Assembly (NCBI RefSeq): GCF_910592395.1
Contig: NC_088316.1
Coordinates: forward strand, 6,636,001-6,700,000
Direction of reading: 5' to 3'
Source of the DNA: Lineus longissimus
Lineage: Eukaryota > Nemertea > Pilidiophora > Heteronemertea > Lineidae
DNA length: 64,000 nt
This document shows, one piece after another, positions 45,316 through 55,646 of this stretch. The translations under genes and the position numbers were made by a program. Within the stretch, counting starts at the first letter, position 1, and every line of letters begins with the position of its first letter. Below the pieces are notes generated by a model. The model made no database searches, was not told the origin of the DNA, and saw nothing but the letters and a program-made list of their open reading frames with translations.

Positions 45316-48300
45316 AAGCCATTTTCCCTTTAAAACGGTACTTTCTACATGCTCATCACTTTATTCGAGACGTAATCCGGGAGGAACGCTTTCAAAGCCA
45401 AATAGACCTATCCTAGCCTGTCAAACCATGAAATTTTCGTTGTACGTTATGCATGATAATTTCAGGGTTTGGGGTCTGAACTTGTATTTTTGACGGCTTT
45501 TAACCCGCGAGTCAGCTTTTTCACCACGGCGGGTTGAATGGAGCCTCAAAACCACATAAGTAAGCCAACTGGACTGAAACTTTATCATTTTCTTCATTTT
45601 TAACACACCTTATCCTCAATTTTAGAAAAATTATACCTAAATGGAAAATACCATTCAACTTCAAACTAAGATAGTTTTAACCACTACCTTCATTTAAGGG
45701 TCAACGAGGTTTTCGCCTTCGCCAGTTTTCGCCGCTGTAATGTGTAACCTATGCTGCATAGTAGTTAATTATCGACTTTTTGTTTTGACACTTTTTCGAA
45801 CTAATTTTGTAATTGGATGAGCAAATCATATGTTGGTGTCATTCAAGACACTATGCATGCAAGAGCGCATTTCTTGGAAAAAGTCGAGGACGTTCCTTCT
45901 CATGGTGACTCATAAGAAGTGAAACTAAAAAAATCAAGTACCCAAGCTAACACTTTTTTTAACATAGCGGGTATATTTCATAGATTTCTGTCTTATTATT
46001 TATTATGTATAGAATAAAACTTTCTATGTACACACACAGCAACGGATAATTAGTATGTGAATGTTGACACAAGTGTTGGGCTGATTTTTTACTCATGCAT
46101 TTAAATGAGGCTTCTTTTTTATAATCGAATGCCAAGGACGTCTCTCTAGCGACAACCCATTGAAAATCGGACTACATGTTTGAGTGTTTGAAAAGTCTCT
46201 CAAAGAATGTTTATCTTTTCTCTTGCAGAGACTTGATCAACGTTTACATGGTGCCCGCGGAAACTTCAAACTCGAAGAAAGTGTTCTCTAAGAACATGTA
46301 TCGAGAGATGTGTTGGCAATGTTCCATGCATCATACCAAGTTGAGTTTCATGTAGCTTTTTATAGTTCATTCACAAATGTTATGTCCGTATCTGCATACT
46401 GGTCGGAATTTATTGAATTTTGATTTTATTGCTGCATGGTCGCATGATGGCTGTTAATGATGTCTTTTCGTCCTCCAGTCTCAATTGCCTATCGTCCTCC
46501 AGTCTTAATTGCCCTTCTTTCCCTTGCGATCCTGTTTCATGGTGTGTAAAAAAGACGCGTAGCGTATATCTCATTAGAAAATACTAACCGTTTTAAACGC
46601 TATGCTCGTTTTATGAATGTTGCTCCATTAAGTGACTTTCTGAATAGATCGTAGCAATTCATTAACCTAATAAGCATAACATTTTAGGAATTAAACTACA
46701 ATATCAATGTTTATAATTTTATGTGAGGTGGAACGCAGCTACTGGTAATTATCATATAGGATATAGTGTTTACTATGTGTTATTTGAATATACATGTATA
46801 ACTAACATTGTTTTTCCTACATCTTCGCGTTGAATCCCTGCGATACATCATGCACTATCGGTAAATAGATAAATCAGCAGTTTTTTGGAAATGTTAGCAC
46901 TAACTATAGCTAGCTCAAGCCATGATGTTTCTTTTTCGTTCAGTGTAGATAGGTCAATAAATAAAAATCGCATGCATCAGTCTAATTGTCATTATTTGGA
47001 TCACTGAGGACTTAAAAGAAGTAACCGGACATGAACCTAACATTGCTTACCCATGCACGGTATTAAACATATCTTAGCGAAAAAGGAATATTGTAACATT
47101 ATATATTGCATGCACGTCATGACGTACATGTATGTCGACATTTTGCGTCACTGAAACACTACCAGCTCATCGTTTCAACAATGCATTCCAGTGACGATGT
47201 TACGTTCACAGTGAAAATATGACTGCTACGAGACGGTATCAACTATACTTCTTAATAATACCTCCAAGAACACGCGTCAGTAGTTTCCTGTCAGATGGAA
47301 AACACCCATTTTGGCGACTTCGAATATTTATAAGTTTATCTGAGTATAGTGCCATCGTTTGCAGACACACTTCAATAATAGAATTCAACGCATCTGTCTA
47401 GTAGAGCACCAACTACTAGATGTATATTTGTTATGAAATGGGACGTTATACCTTGCAAATAATTTACACTACTCTACCGTGACCAATCTGAGCTACACAA
47501 TGAAAACATCAAGAGGTAGAACAAAGCACACTGAGATTATTATACATTGCATTACTTTTTCATAGAAACCTGTTTTAGAGTATGGAAGGAATGAAGATGT
47601 TCAAGAGGTTTTTCTTACCTAACGGATGACAAGATAATCTAGGAGAATCTTGACTCTTCTTTTCCTTTTTCTGTCCTGTTCTTACTCGTATTGTCGTGTT
47701 CTAAATTCTGTCTTCTTCTTGGTTTCTACAATGACCAATGACGTGACCAAAATTAGGAAAACACACTGCAAAATACTGTGGAACTCAAAAGTCGTGAATC
47801 ACCAAATATCATTACCGGTAACAGCAACGTGTATATTTAGAATGCCTCGATCCTGTATCTTTTCAGTGAGGTGCTAGACTCAGACTGCTGGCCAGCTCAG
47901 CACTGTCACACTGCATCCAAGTCAAATCAATAAGAATGTCCCCTTATACAGGCGAATCCACCACGGTCGACACGGAAACTGTTTCCTCTAGATAACTACG
48001 ATAACATAAATAACCAAGCGTGGACGGAAATTGTAATAAGTTCCACTACTCTACTCTGACTAACAAGCTAATCGACATCAGTTGAATTAAGTAGGAGTTC
48101 GAAGAAAGGGCGGATATAATTACTAGTAGGTAAAATACTTTCCAAGTGTATTATTTTATTCACAAATGAGCAAAAACATTGCAAATCACTTAGATACAGG
48201 CTTATGTAGTTCTTGTGAGTTCCATGGTTTAATTCAACATTCATGAAATCGCCATGGCACTGTTAAGCAACTGATAAAAAGACATACAACCAAATCGAGC

Positions 48301-48444
48301 TTGATATTGATCTGTCAAAAGTGAATCTTACTTGTGCGGGAAGTCATGTTATCCAAGCAAAATAAGGCCCTGTACCTGTTCGTAATTTCGCTTAACATCC
48401 TGATGAAGCAGTGACATTTAGCGTCGCGAATACATACCATTCCT
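45316..48444. other. No supported gene
   Basis: I found only short motif-free ORFs and a small direct repeat ('cgtcctccagtc' with 'aattgccc') near 46470-46510. Confidence 0.35.
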
Positions 48445-48650
48445 TGGTCAAGACACCAGAGAATGTACTCCAGAATTGCTCATTCTGGGATACTGAGAGA
48501 TTGTCCACATGGCTATACGGTGCATCATTGAAGACCAAGCTCTGGGGATCAAGGGAGGAACAAGAGACGGCAGCTTGGTTTATAAAAGACATAAGGCTTG
48601 GTTGTGTAGTATAGCAATTCATAGTAAATCTAGCGCTAAGAAGAATTGAT
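48445..48650 (+). pseudogene. LINE ORF2 C-terminal fragment, inverted partner of 51490-51730
   Basis: The + strand frame reads LQNCSFWDTERLSTWLYGAS and then LKTKLWGSREEQETAAW, nearly the same as the - strand frame ending the RNase H element near 51560-51720 (FQNCSFWDTERLAKWPYGVS). At the DNA level about 180 bp match in opposite orientation. It is a second, heavily truncated copy of that retrotransposon. Confidence 0.7.
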
Positions 48651-50629
48651 GAAGATGGACTTGCAGTTTCAGAAAACTGTTGTAGGCCAGAATTGTACAA
48701 CAAACTACTCTATACTGACTCTAAATTAATCCAGCGTTGGCTACTCTAGTTTGTCGCTATATACATTCGGACAGTTGCACAACCGACTAAGCTGTATTCT
48801 GGGCTCATGACGATTTAAATTCAATAAAAGTGTCATTAATAGAGCCGAGTTCTTATTTACATACCATGGCTACAAAAATACACGATAAAATGCTCGACCC
48901 TTTAACATGATAGAAGCTACTGCAATTAATTGCTGTGTCCACGATACGGCTTTTCATTACTGTGCCCATATTACCAAGAACAAATAAAGACTAAGAATTT
49001 GGAACCAATACTACAGCATCTTAACTGGCACTAGGCTCAAATTAAGCCAAAAGGGGGGTTTGCAAGAGAATTCGTCTTCTATTCAATGGCTATCACTACT
49101 ATTGGTCTTTGTTGCTCGATATTTGTCACGAAATACATGCCTCAAATAGTGTAACTCGTTTAGTAGCGATTATTAGGCTAATAAGGAAATGGTATTTTAA
49201 CGAGATTCTAAAACCCACTCTAAAGACAGAGAATGCCCGCCATCACTCCATTATATAGCACAGGAAATTAAATAATATATTGTGTCTGTTAGACAAAATG
49301 CTCTCTACATCCTTTGTATTTAGGAGTTCAGAGCTGAATAAGGTATCATTTGGTTCGTCCTGGTAATATCTTTATAATGCACCAATAACATTTCAGGAAA
49401 CTTTTACCCATCCTTTCGAAAAAAAACTAGACTTTCTTTAATTTTGAAGTTCCACATTCTTAGTCTTGATGAATTCTTGATATCACTATTGGCTGACAAA
49501 ACCATTCCCAATTTCCTGACCTAGTGCAAACAGGGCTACAAATGCATTATTCTATCTGCAGCAATAGACAACGGCAAGAAAATCAAAGAACCAGACAATA
49601 GCGACATAAAGAGTCTCCATTTTCAACCTCTCAAGTAAGCACTGATTAGGGCAATGATATGACAAATCAAGACAAATGGCGTCCCACAGAGTAGCATTGT
49701 AATGATCGGATATCTGCTTCCTAGGGCATTATCTCAGTCGTTACTCTCCGTAACGAGACAAAGACAAACACTGAGTGTCCACTCCACATTCTGAACATCC
49801 AGCTGACTGGACAACGGCGTTTCACCGCCTCCGATCCATACCAGGGCCGACCGACTCAAACTCTGATAGCGTTATCAATGCCTATCGGAGGGATAGGCCA
49901 AGTGCCAATAGGCACTATTCCCAAATAGATACTCATGTAGCCACATGTACAGGCGCTGTTATTAGGATCACCGAATAGTACCTTTCTTAGGCTATCAGTG
50001 ACGTCAATGATAGGCGCTGGTAAGCCATGTCATCAAAGGCGGTAGGGACCGCCTTAAGCGCACTGTTAGTGGACTCCCTGATGATCACTTTAGGGGAAGT
50101 GGAGGGCTGAATTGGGGTGGCGATGGGCATTACGGGACAGGGGCATATTGAGAACGTTTAGAATCTATTGTATACCGACCCCTTCGACGAATATACTGAG
50201 AGGAAGTGTCAAAGCGGTATCGTCTTCTGAAGTCAACTTTTCTGCCGTGCTCGAGGACAAAATTGAAGCACGTTTATGACAAGGACGCACACCGAGGAAT
50301 GTGGCGGGGGCTGCAGGTTGTTAGTCATTTCGATTACGTCTATATATCGTGAAGTGCATACTTCACAGGCGAGAGCTATACACCATCGAAACTGCGCTTG
50401 ATTATCATCAATAATATAAACATTTTTCAAATAAAAATTTTTCACAAATAAAAAATACTATATTAAATGCAACATTTCCTGATCGAAATTCGCATATTTG
50501 AGTGTTTTTATACAATCTGGAACTTCGAATCTCCATGCTAAGTCAAATACAGGGCAGTGTTATTGGTGTAAACCAAGCCCTGTCCCCCTGCTCCTCCGAT
50601 TTCTTATCGGCTTTTTCATACCAGAGCCC
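48651..50629. other. No supported gene between LINE fragments
   Basis: No domain is recognised; it is possibly further decayed LINE or unrelated DNA. Confidence 0.3.
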
Positions 50630-51420
50630 TTTGGGTCACTCCTCACATGCATCATTAACTTCCTTCCTCCCTGCAAGGACTAGCCGCCAACCCAATTTCA
50701 AGTACTGACTAGACGATGCTGCTAGAGAGTTGACAAAATTCATAGCACGCTTTTCAAGGGTAATTTGTATATCACAATCATCAATTATAACCGGAATCAA
50801 GTTGCAATGAGTCCGTGGAGGTACGCACATAACCCGTCGGACACATTTTCTCCATGCTATATACACTGATTGAATATGAGGTTTGCACAGATCCCACATT
50901 TCAAAACCACACAATGAGATTGTACCTTACTTCAGCTACAGCGCTCTTGAACTGTGCAACGATAATATTAGTCCGTGAATATAAATCATTAATACCCTTT
51001 TCTATTCGGCCTCTTTCTGCATTCCGACCTATAGGAATTCTGATGAGAGTTTCCTGAGCAGTTGGTTTCATAGCAATACCATCAAAAACACCGTGATTTC
51101 GTCAACCCTTTGCATCCCAAATACAAGCAATTTACTCTTCGTGGCATTGAATTTTATACTATACTTGATGGAGAATTTGTCACAAACCCTGATCCATTGT
51201 CCGCAAAGCTAAAAGCGATGGTGCAGGGATTATAACATCATCCGCGTTAGCAAATGCCCCACAAAAGATGTGACCAATGATACCGGTCGATGTGACCTAG
51301 CCGATACCTGTCATCTGCAACCCAGCCAGAAGCTCTCCTATGTACAAATTGATCACAGGGTTGGTGATAAAACACCGCCCTGTTTTACGCCATTTGAAAC
51401 CCTAAAGGTGGGAGACACAT
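50630..51420 (-). pseudogene. Reverse transcriptase fragment of a non-LTR retrotransposon
   Basis: The - strand carries, across several frames, VKQGGVLSP, NLYIGELLAGLQMTGIG, then FCGAFANADDVIIPAPS (the RT active-site block, usually YADD), then KFSIKYSIKFNATKSKLLVF. Further on it carries AWRKCVRRVMCVPPRTHCNL, the conserved post-RT segment. At least two frame breaks and a stop are visible, so it is dead. The endonuclease is missing. The order on the - strand places it downstream of the RNase H fragment, so it belongs to a separate or rearranged element. Confidence 0.8.
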
Positions 51421-51489
51421 ATTGGTCCCACTTGATACAAATTGCCTCAGAGTTGTCGATCGATCGAATGATTTCGTTTCGTCTAAGAC

Positions 51490-52873
51490 TTTGCCATGGC
51501 GCACAACCAATAAACAGAGCAGAAGTATGTCTTCTTCTTAGCGTTCGATGTACTATTTATGGCTATACTACTCAACCAGGCCTTATGTCTTTTACAAACC
51601 TGGCTTTCGTATCTAGTTCCTCCCTTCATCCCTAGAGCTTGGTCTCCAATGATACACCGTATGGCCATTTGGCCAATCTCTCAGTATCCCAAAATGAGCA
51701 ATTCTGGAATGCATGATCTGCTGTCTGATCAGATGTGTCGCACTGGCACCTTCCGGACTCAGCCATGTTCATGAGGTGGGCTTTTAGTCTGCAATGGCTG
51801 GTCATTGGACGAAGGATGGTGGTCGCCTCTTTTTTGTCCATATCTAGGAGAGTGCTGCATCTGATGTCCCCTCTTCTCTCTTGCCAGGTGTTCTTGTAGG
51901 CCTGTCTTTGCTGCCCGGTAGGAGGTACAGGATTCTTCCTGATGTTGTTGGCCTCCATCTTCGGCAAGTAGATCAGCTCTGTCATTTCCTGGGATGCCAC
52001 AGTGTGCAGTTATCCATTGTATCACAAATCTGCTGTTCTTTGAGAGGTTTGAGTGGCTGACCTTGAGCGTGTCGATGATGTTGTCTGAGATCTTAGGTAC
52101 TAGGGCTTGTGTAGTGGACATGGAATCCGTTAGAATGACAACATTGTCACACTTAGCTTTGGACTCGGACAAGTGTTGGGCTGCTGTAGTGATAGCAGAC
52201 ACCCCCACCTCTGCCTTGAAGTGAGTGCAGAGCATGCCATTTGGTGTTGCATCTGGAAATTGGATGTACACTCCACTTCCCCCGTCATGAATGGCATTGA
52301 CAGCTGAACCGTCGGTGTATGCATGGATCCAGTGGTCACGTTGGTATTGTCTGTCAATCAGTTCCTTTGCAAGGGCTTGTTGGACAGCTGGTAATTGATT
52401 CTCTTTCCTCGAAAGTCCTGCGATGTTTAGCCTGATTTCAAGGTTAAAATCCTCTTTTGACCATTTTCCTGAATCTAAGGTCTCCGCAGCGTGTATGCCA
52501 TCATAATTCGGTATGATGTTGTCCAAGAGTTTCTGCAGTTCTCTGGCAATGTGGATTGACTTTGTCGCTTGAGTCTGTTTCTAGTGCCTTCAAGGAGCTT
52601 GCCATGTAGGAGATGGTTGGGGAGTCGTCTTATTTTCTAGCTCTGCGTGAGGCTCTTCAGATTTCGTCGATCCTCCAGCGGTTCTAAGTCTGAAGTCTTC
52701 TCCATCACTTCGCAAATAGAAGTGCAGGTGGAAGTTTGAGCACCAGACCATGAACGCCGCGCACGCAATGACATCAGATTATGCCAGTTGCGCAACTTAC
52801 AAGGAGCTATAAGAGATTTCCTGTCGATCGATTTATTAGACCTTAAAGGCCATATATCAAGGTTTGAAAACAT
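51490..52873 (-). pseudogene. Non-LTR retrotransposon remnant with RNase H domain
   Basis: The best frame is 52526-51759 (255 residues). It holds an RNase H fold with all four acidic catalytic positions: AYTDGSA (Asp72), KAEV (Glu106), ILTDSMS (Asp134) and HCGIPGNDRADLLA (Asp185). After a frame break near 51900 the partner frame reads RPMTSHCRLKAHL and CQCDTSDQTADHAFQNC, a zinc-knuckle-like tail usual in such ORF2 proteins. Upstream, 52873-52637 carries SICEVMEKTSDLEPLEDRR, the linker before RNase H. The reverse transcriptase and endonuclease are not attached. Frameshifts make it inactive, though RNase H itself looks intact. A RNase H domain suggests an I/Jockey-group or related clade. Confidence 0.85.
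52843..52861 (+). repeat. Left 19-bp inverted repeat (TTAA + 15)
   Basis: ttaaaggccatatatcaag is the exact inverse of 54222-54240 and of 54902-54920. Confidence 0.85.
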
Positions 52874-53080
52874 GCTTGATACTCATGAAATATGTTGAGG
52901 GTTAAAAAAACAAGATCCCAGACATTAAAAAAATTCTAATAATAAAGTCATTATTTAGTTATTTCAATTTTCAATTTTAAACTATTTGAATTTCCCACCA
53001 CACACAACTTTAGATTAGTTCCACATGTGACCGCTAGGGATTTTTGATGACGTAGATCAGGTCAGTCAGAACAAAGCAAG

Positions 53081-53452
53081 ATGGCTTCCGCATACAGTTC
53101 AGAGAGTGAGAGCAGTGGATTTGAGGATGTTTTGGTCGATACAGAAGGATATTTAAACGTTGAGCCGTACATGTTCGAGCCATTAATATCACTAGATCAT
53201 AATGAGAGTGATCATTCGGACGAAAGTGATTAGAATTTGTGGTTAATCAATTTGCATGGCAGACCTGCCGATATAGCAAAGAAGACATTGATAGACGGTT
53301 GCAGATGCATAACTTGTATGATTTTTGAACAGACTAATGTTGCACAATATTGTTTCGCCTCGTCTGTGTTGTATCGCCAGTTATGTCATGACGCTGAACT
53401 ACTATTGAAAAGTGACGGTATTATGCACAATCATCTTGACGTGACGATATAA
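53081..53452 (+). pseudogene. Acidic 'YMFEP' ORF with one in-frame TAG, unknown function
   Basis: From ATG 53081 one frame reads MASAYSSESESSGFEDVLVD and then EGYLNVEPYMFEPLIS, an acidic N-terminus ending DHSDESD. It meets TAG at 53231-53233, then continues unbroken for 72 codons with a Cys cluster (DGCRCITC) to TAA at 53450. An acidic lead followed by a 'PYMFEP'-like motif and a Cys-rich part recalls the invertebrate relatives of the P2X7 cytoplasmic 'ballast' zinc-binding domain; this is from memory and weak. A possible donor (gaaa|gtgatt) just before the TAG offers a spliced alternative. It lies within the TTAA-flanked element, convergent to the THAP ORF. Confidence 0.4.
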
Positions 53453-53629
53453 TGCCGTGCAACGTTAGATAGGCCTAGATGTCAGATGACAATAATCTGT
53501 CATTGACAGTGGCTGTCACTGACACTGACCTGTGTCGCTGTCACCTTGCTATGGCTGGAACACAAGAAGACACTATGTGGTATCACAGGCCCCAATAGGG
53601 CCTATACACATTATGTAAAACAACCGACC

Positions 53630-53935
53630 TCAGCAGCCTCGGGCATTAAATGCAATTGACATGGTTGGAACAGCTGTTTTTAACAAGTGGCATTTAATAT
53701 TCAGTTGGATGCAAATATCCGGCTTCATGTGATAATCCGTATCGATAAAGTGATCACTGCAAAGTTTGGCCGAAGGCCCAGGCTTCCAACACTCCAAACG
53801 TTTGCACTTCCGAATCCACAGCTTCCTCCTCTCTCGTTCAACTGGCTTTGGAAATTCATGAAAATGGGTCCCATCCGTCATTCGATTGTTTTTTGTGCTA
53901 TCCTTGACACAATTCGGAGCCACACAATACACCAT
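53630..53935 (-). CDS. THAP-type zinc-finger protein
   Basis: The 101-residue frame starts MVYCVAPNC and shows the complete THAP signature: Cys4 and Cys9, HFHEFPK (24-30), Trp40, WKP (50-52), LCSDHF with Cys59 and His62, and the closing AVPT box at 88-91. THAP domains are sequence-specific C2CH DNA-binding zinc fingers found in transcription factors and in P and Kolobok transposases. This protein is hardly longer than the domain itself (about 90 residues), so it may be one exon of a longer protein, with the last residues (SIAFNARGC) being intron read-through. The start is supported because THAP domains normally begin within a few residues of the first Met. The convergent YMFEP ORF and flanking TTAA repeats point to a transposon origin. 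Confidence 0.85.
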   Translation of the reverse strand: MVYCVAPNCVKDSTKNNRMTDGTHFHEFPKPVERERRKLWIRKCKRLECWKPGPSAKLCSDHFIDTDYHMKPDICIQLNIKCHLLKTAVPTMSIAFNARGC

Positions 53936-54000
53936 AGTGAATGAAACACATTACTTCCAGGTGTGCATAATTAATTAAGACCCTCCTGCTTTTATGATTG

Positions 54001-54680
54001 CATGACATGTACAGATAACCTGATCTACATCACAACTTTTGCTGAACCCGCCGCCTGGCTCTAACACGCCAGTTGCTAGCCTGATTAGGTAATCAAGTTG
54101 TCAAACACATAATTGGCTATATCTTCAAAATGGATGGAGCTAATTGCATTTGGTTTTCTGTATTGTATAAAGTGTTAGGTACACTTTTGAAATCGTCTTA
54201 CAGCAGAAAATGGCAAAAAAACTTGATATATGGCCTTTAACCTCGGTCCAGGAAATGGGCCTACCATCACGATAGCTTTCGATACTGATAGCCTACCGGT
54301 GGCATAGTCTAACAGGGCACTAACAGCGTTTGGATTCTGCCATTTTACCAGCGCTGGCACACTATCTGTTGATAGGCGTTGTTAGGGTCACTTTTGCCAG
54401 CTTCGCTATCGGAGTTTCGATTCGGTCGACCCTAGGATGACAATAATCAACTTCACGGGAAAATGTCACACGCACACCTGACGATTTCAAACTGAAAACA
54501 CAGCGTCCAAACAAAATTTCATCATTTCTGTGCAACATATTTAAATTTCTTATGAATTCGAGCGAAAACATTATCAAATTTACCATATTATCACAAACCA
54601 TCTGCCTATATAATTTGCTATCTAACCTGAAAGGGTCTCCATTGGGGGAGTACGTAGTCCTTTTATTCCGATGACAATTG
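54001..54680. repeat. 680-bp tandem duplication, copy 1
   Basis: It starts catgacatgtacagataacc and ends just before the same sequence at 54681. It contains the right end of the TTAA-flanked element (54222-54240). The - strand frames it carries (61 and about 108 codons) have no recognised domain. Confidence 0.9.
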
Positions 54681-55360
54681 CATGACATGTACAGATAACC
54701 TGATCTACATCACAACTTTTGCTGAACCCGCCGCCTGGCTCTAACAAGCCAGTTGCTAGCCTGATTAGGTAATCAAGTTGTCAAACACATAATTGGCTAT
54801 ATCTTCAAAATGGATGGAGCTAATTGCATTTGGTTTTCTGTATTGTATAAAGTGTTAGGTACACTTTTGAAATCGTCTTACAGCAGAAAATGGCAAAAAA
54901 ACTTGATATATGGCCTTTAACCTCGGTCCAGGAAATGGGCCTACCATCACGATAGCTTTCGATACTGATAGCCTACCGGTGGCATAGTCTAACAGGGCAC
55001 TAACAGCGTTTGGATTCTGCCATTTTACCAGCGCTGGCACACTATCTGTTGATAGGCGTTGTTAGGGTCACTTTTGCCAGCTTCGCTATCGGAGTTTCGA
55101 TTCGGTCGACCCTAGGATTACAATAATCAACTTCACGGGAAAATGTCACACGCACACTTGACGATTTCAAACTGAAAACACAGCGTCCAAACAAAATTTC
55201 ATCATTTCTGTGCAACATATTTAAATTTCTTATGAATTCGAGCGAAAACATTATCAAATTTACCATATTATCACAAACCATCTGCCTATATAATTTGCTC
55301 TCTAACCTGAAAGGGTCTCCATTGGGGGAGTACGTAGTCCTTTTATTCCGATGACAATTG
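54681..55360. repeat. 680-bp tandem duplication, copy 2
   Basis: This copy is nearly identical to copy 1; I noticed only a handful of single-base differences (for example acacgcc/acaagcc and ctatctaac/ctctctaac). It carries a second right inverted repeat at 54902-54920. The 61-codon - strand frame (54855-55040) is identical in both copies, as expected from recent duplication, and is not evidence for a gene. Confidence 0.9.
54902..54920 (-). repeat. Duplicated right inverted repeat
   Basis: cttgatatatggcctttaa is identical to 54222-54240 and is supplied by the tandem duplication. Confidence 0.85.
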
Positions 55361-55646
55361 CGTTGTGGTCGCCAAGGCGGAAGAGTAAAATGGCTAGTTT
55401 TTCTCAAGATAATCAAACAATTCGATGCTAGTACAGTGCGTTGATAAAGAATAGCAGATTTTAACGTTTGAGTGGTCTTTCTGAAATGTTTTTAGAATCA
55501 CAGTCTTTCAAATAAAGAGTCAGGCAACTAGGGAACGTATGGTTTTAACATCGAATCCACCGCCCGTTCCGAAAGACGCGTGTTGGGACATATCTCTCCC
55601 GGGCCACGCGTTGACCCAGGCTAACCCCACACAACTGGAATTTGAA
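55361..55646. other. No supported gene
   Basis: This short spacer lies between the duplication and the LINE tail. Confidence 0.35.

Larger units (their letters stand above)
52843..54240. mobile_element. TTAA-flanked, THAP-encoding transposon (Kolobok-like candidate)
   Basis: Perfect 19-bp inverted repeats lie at 52843-52861 (ttaaaggccatatatcaag) and 54222-54240. If the outer TTAA is the target duplication, the element is 52847-54236 (1390 bp) with 15-bp termini aggccatatatcaag. Inside are a THAP ORF on the - strand and an acidic ORF on the + strand, convergent. TTAA target choice and THAP domains together are known hallmarks of the Kolobok superfamily; TTAA alone would also fit piggyBac. No DDE transposase core is recognised, so it may be non-autonomous or decayed. 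A second right end exists at 54902-54920 because of the 680-bp duplication. Confidence 0.6.

Noticed and set aside
51270-51635. 121-codon + strand ORF
   Set aside because: It is antisense to the RT and RNase H remnants, which explain the sequence better on the - strand.
54175-55416. - strand ORFs conserved in both 680-bp copies
   Set aside because: Conservation is explained by a recent tandem duplication rather than selection, and no domain is recognised.
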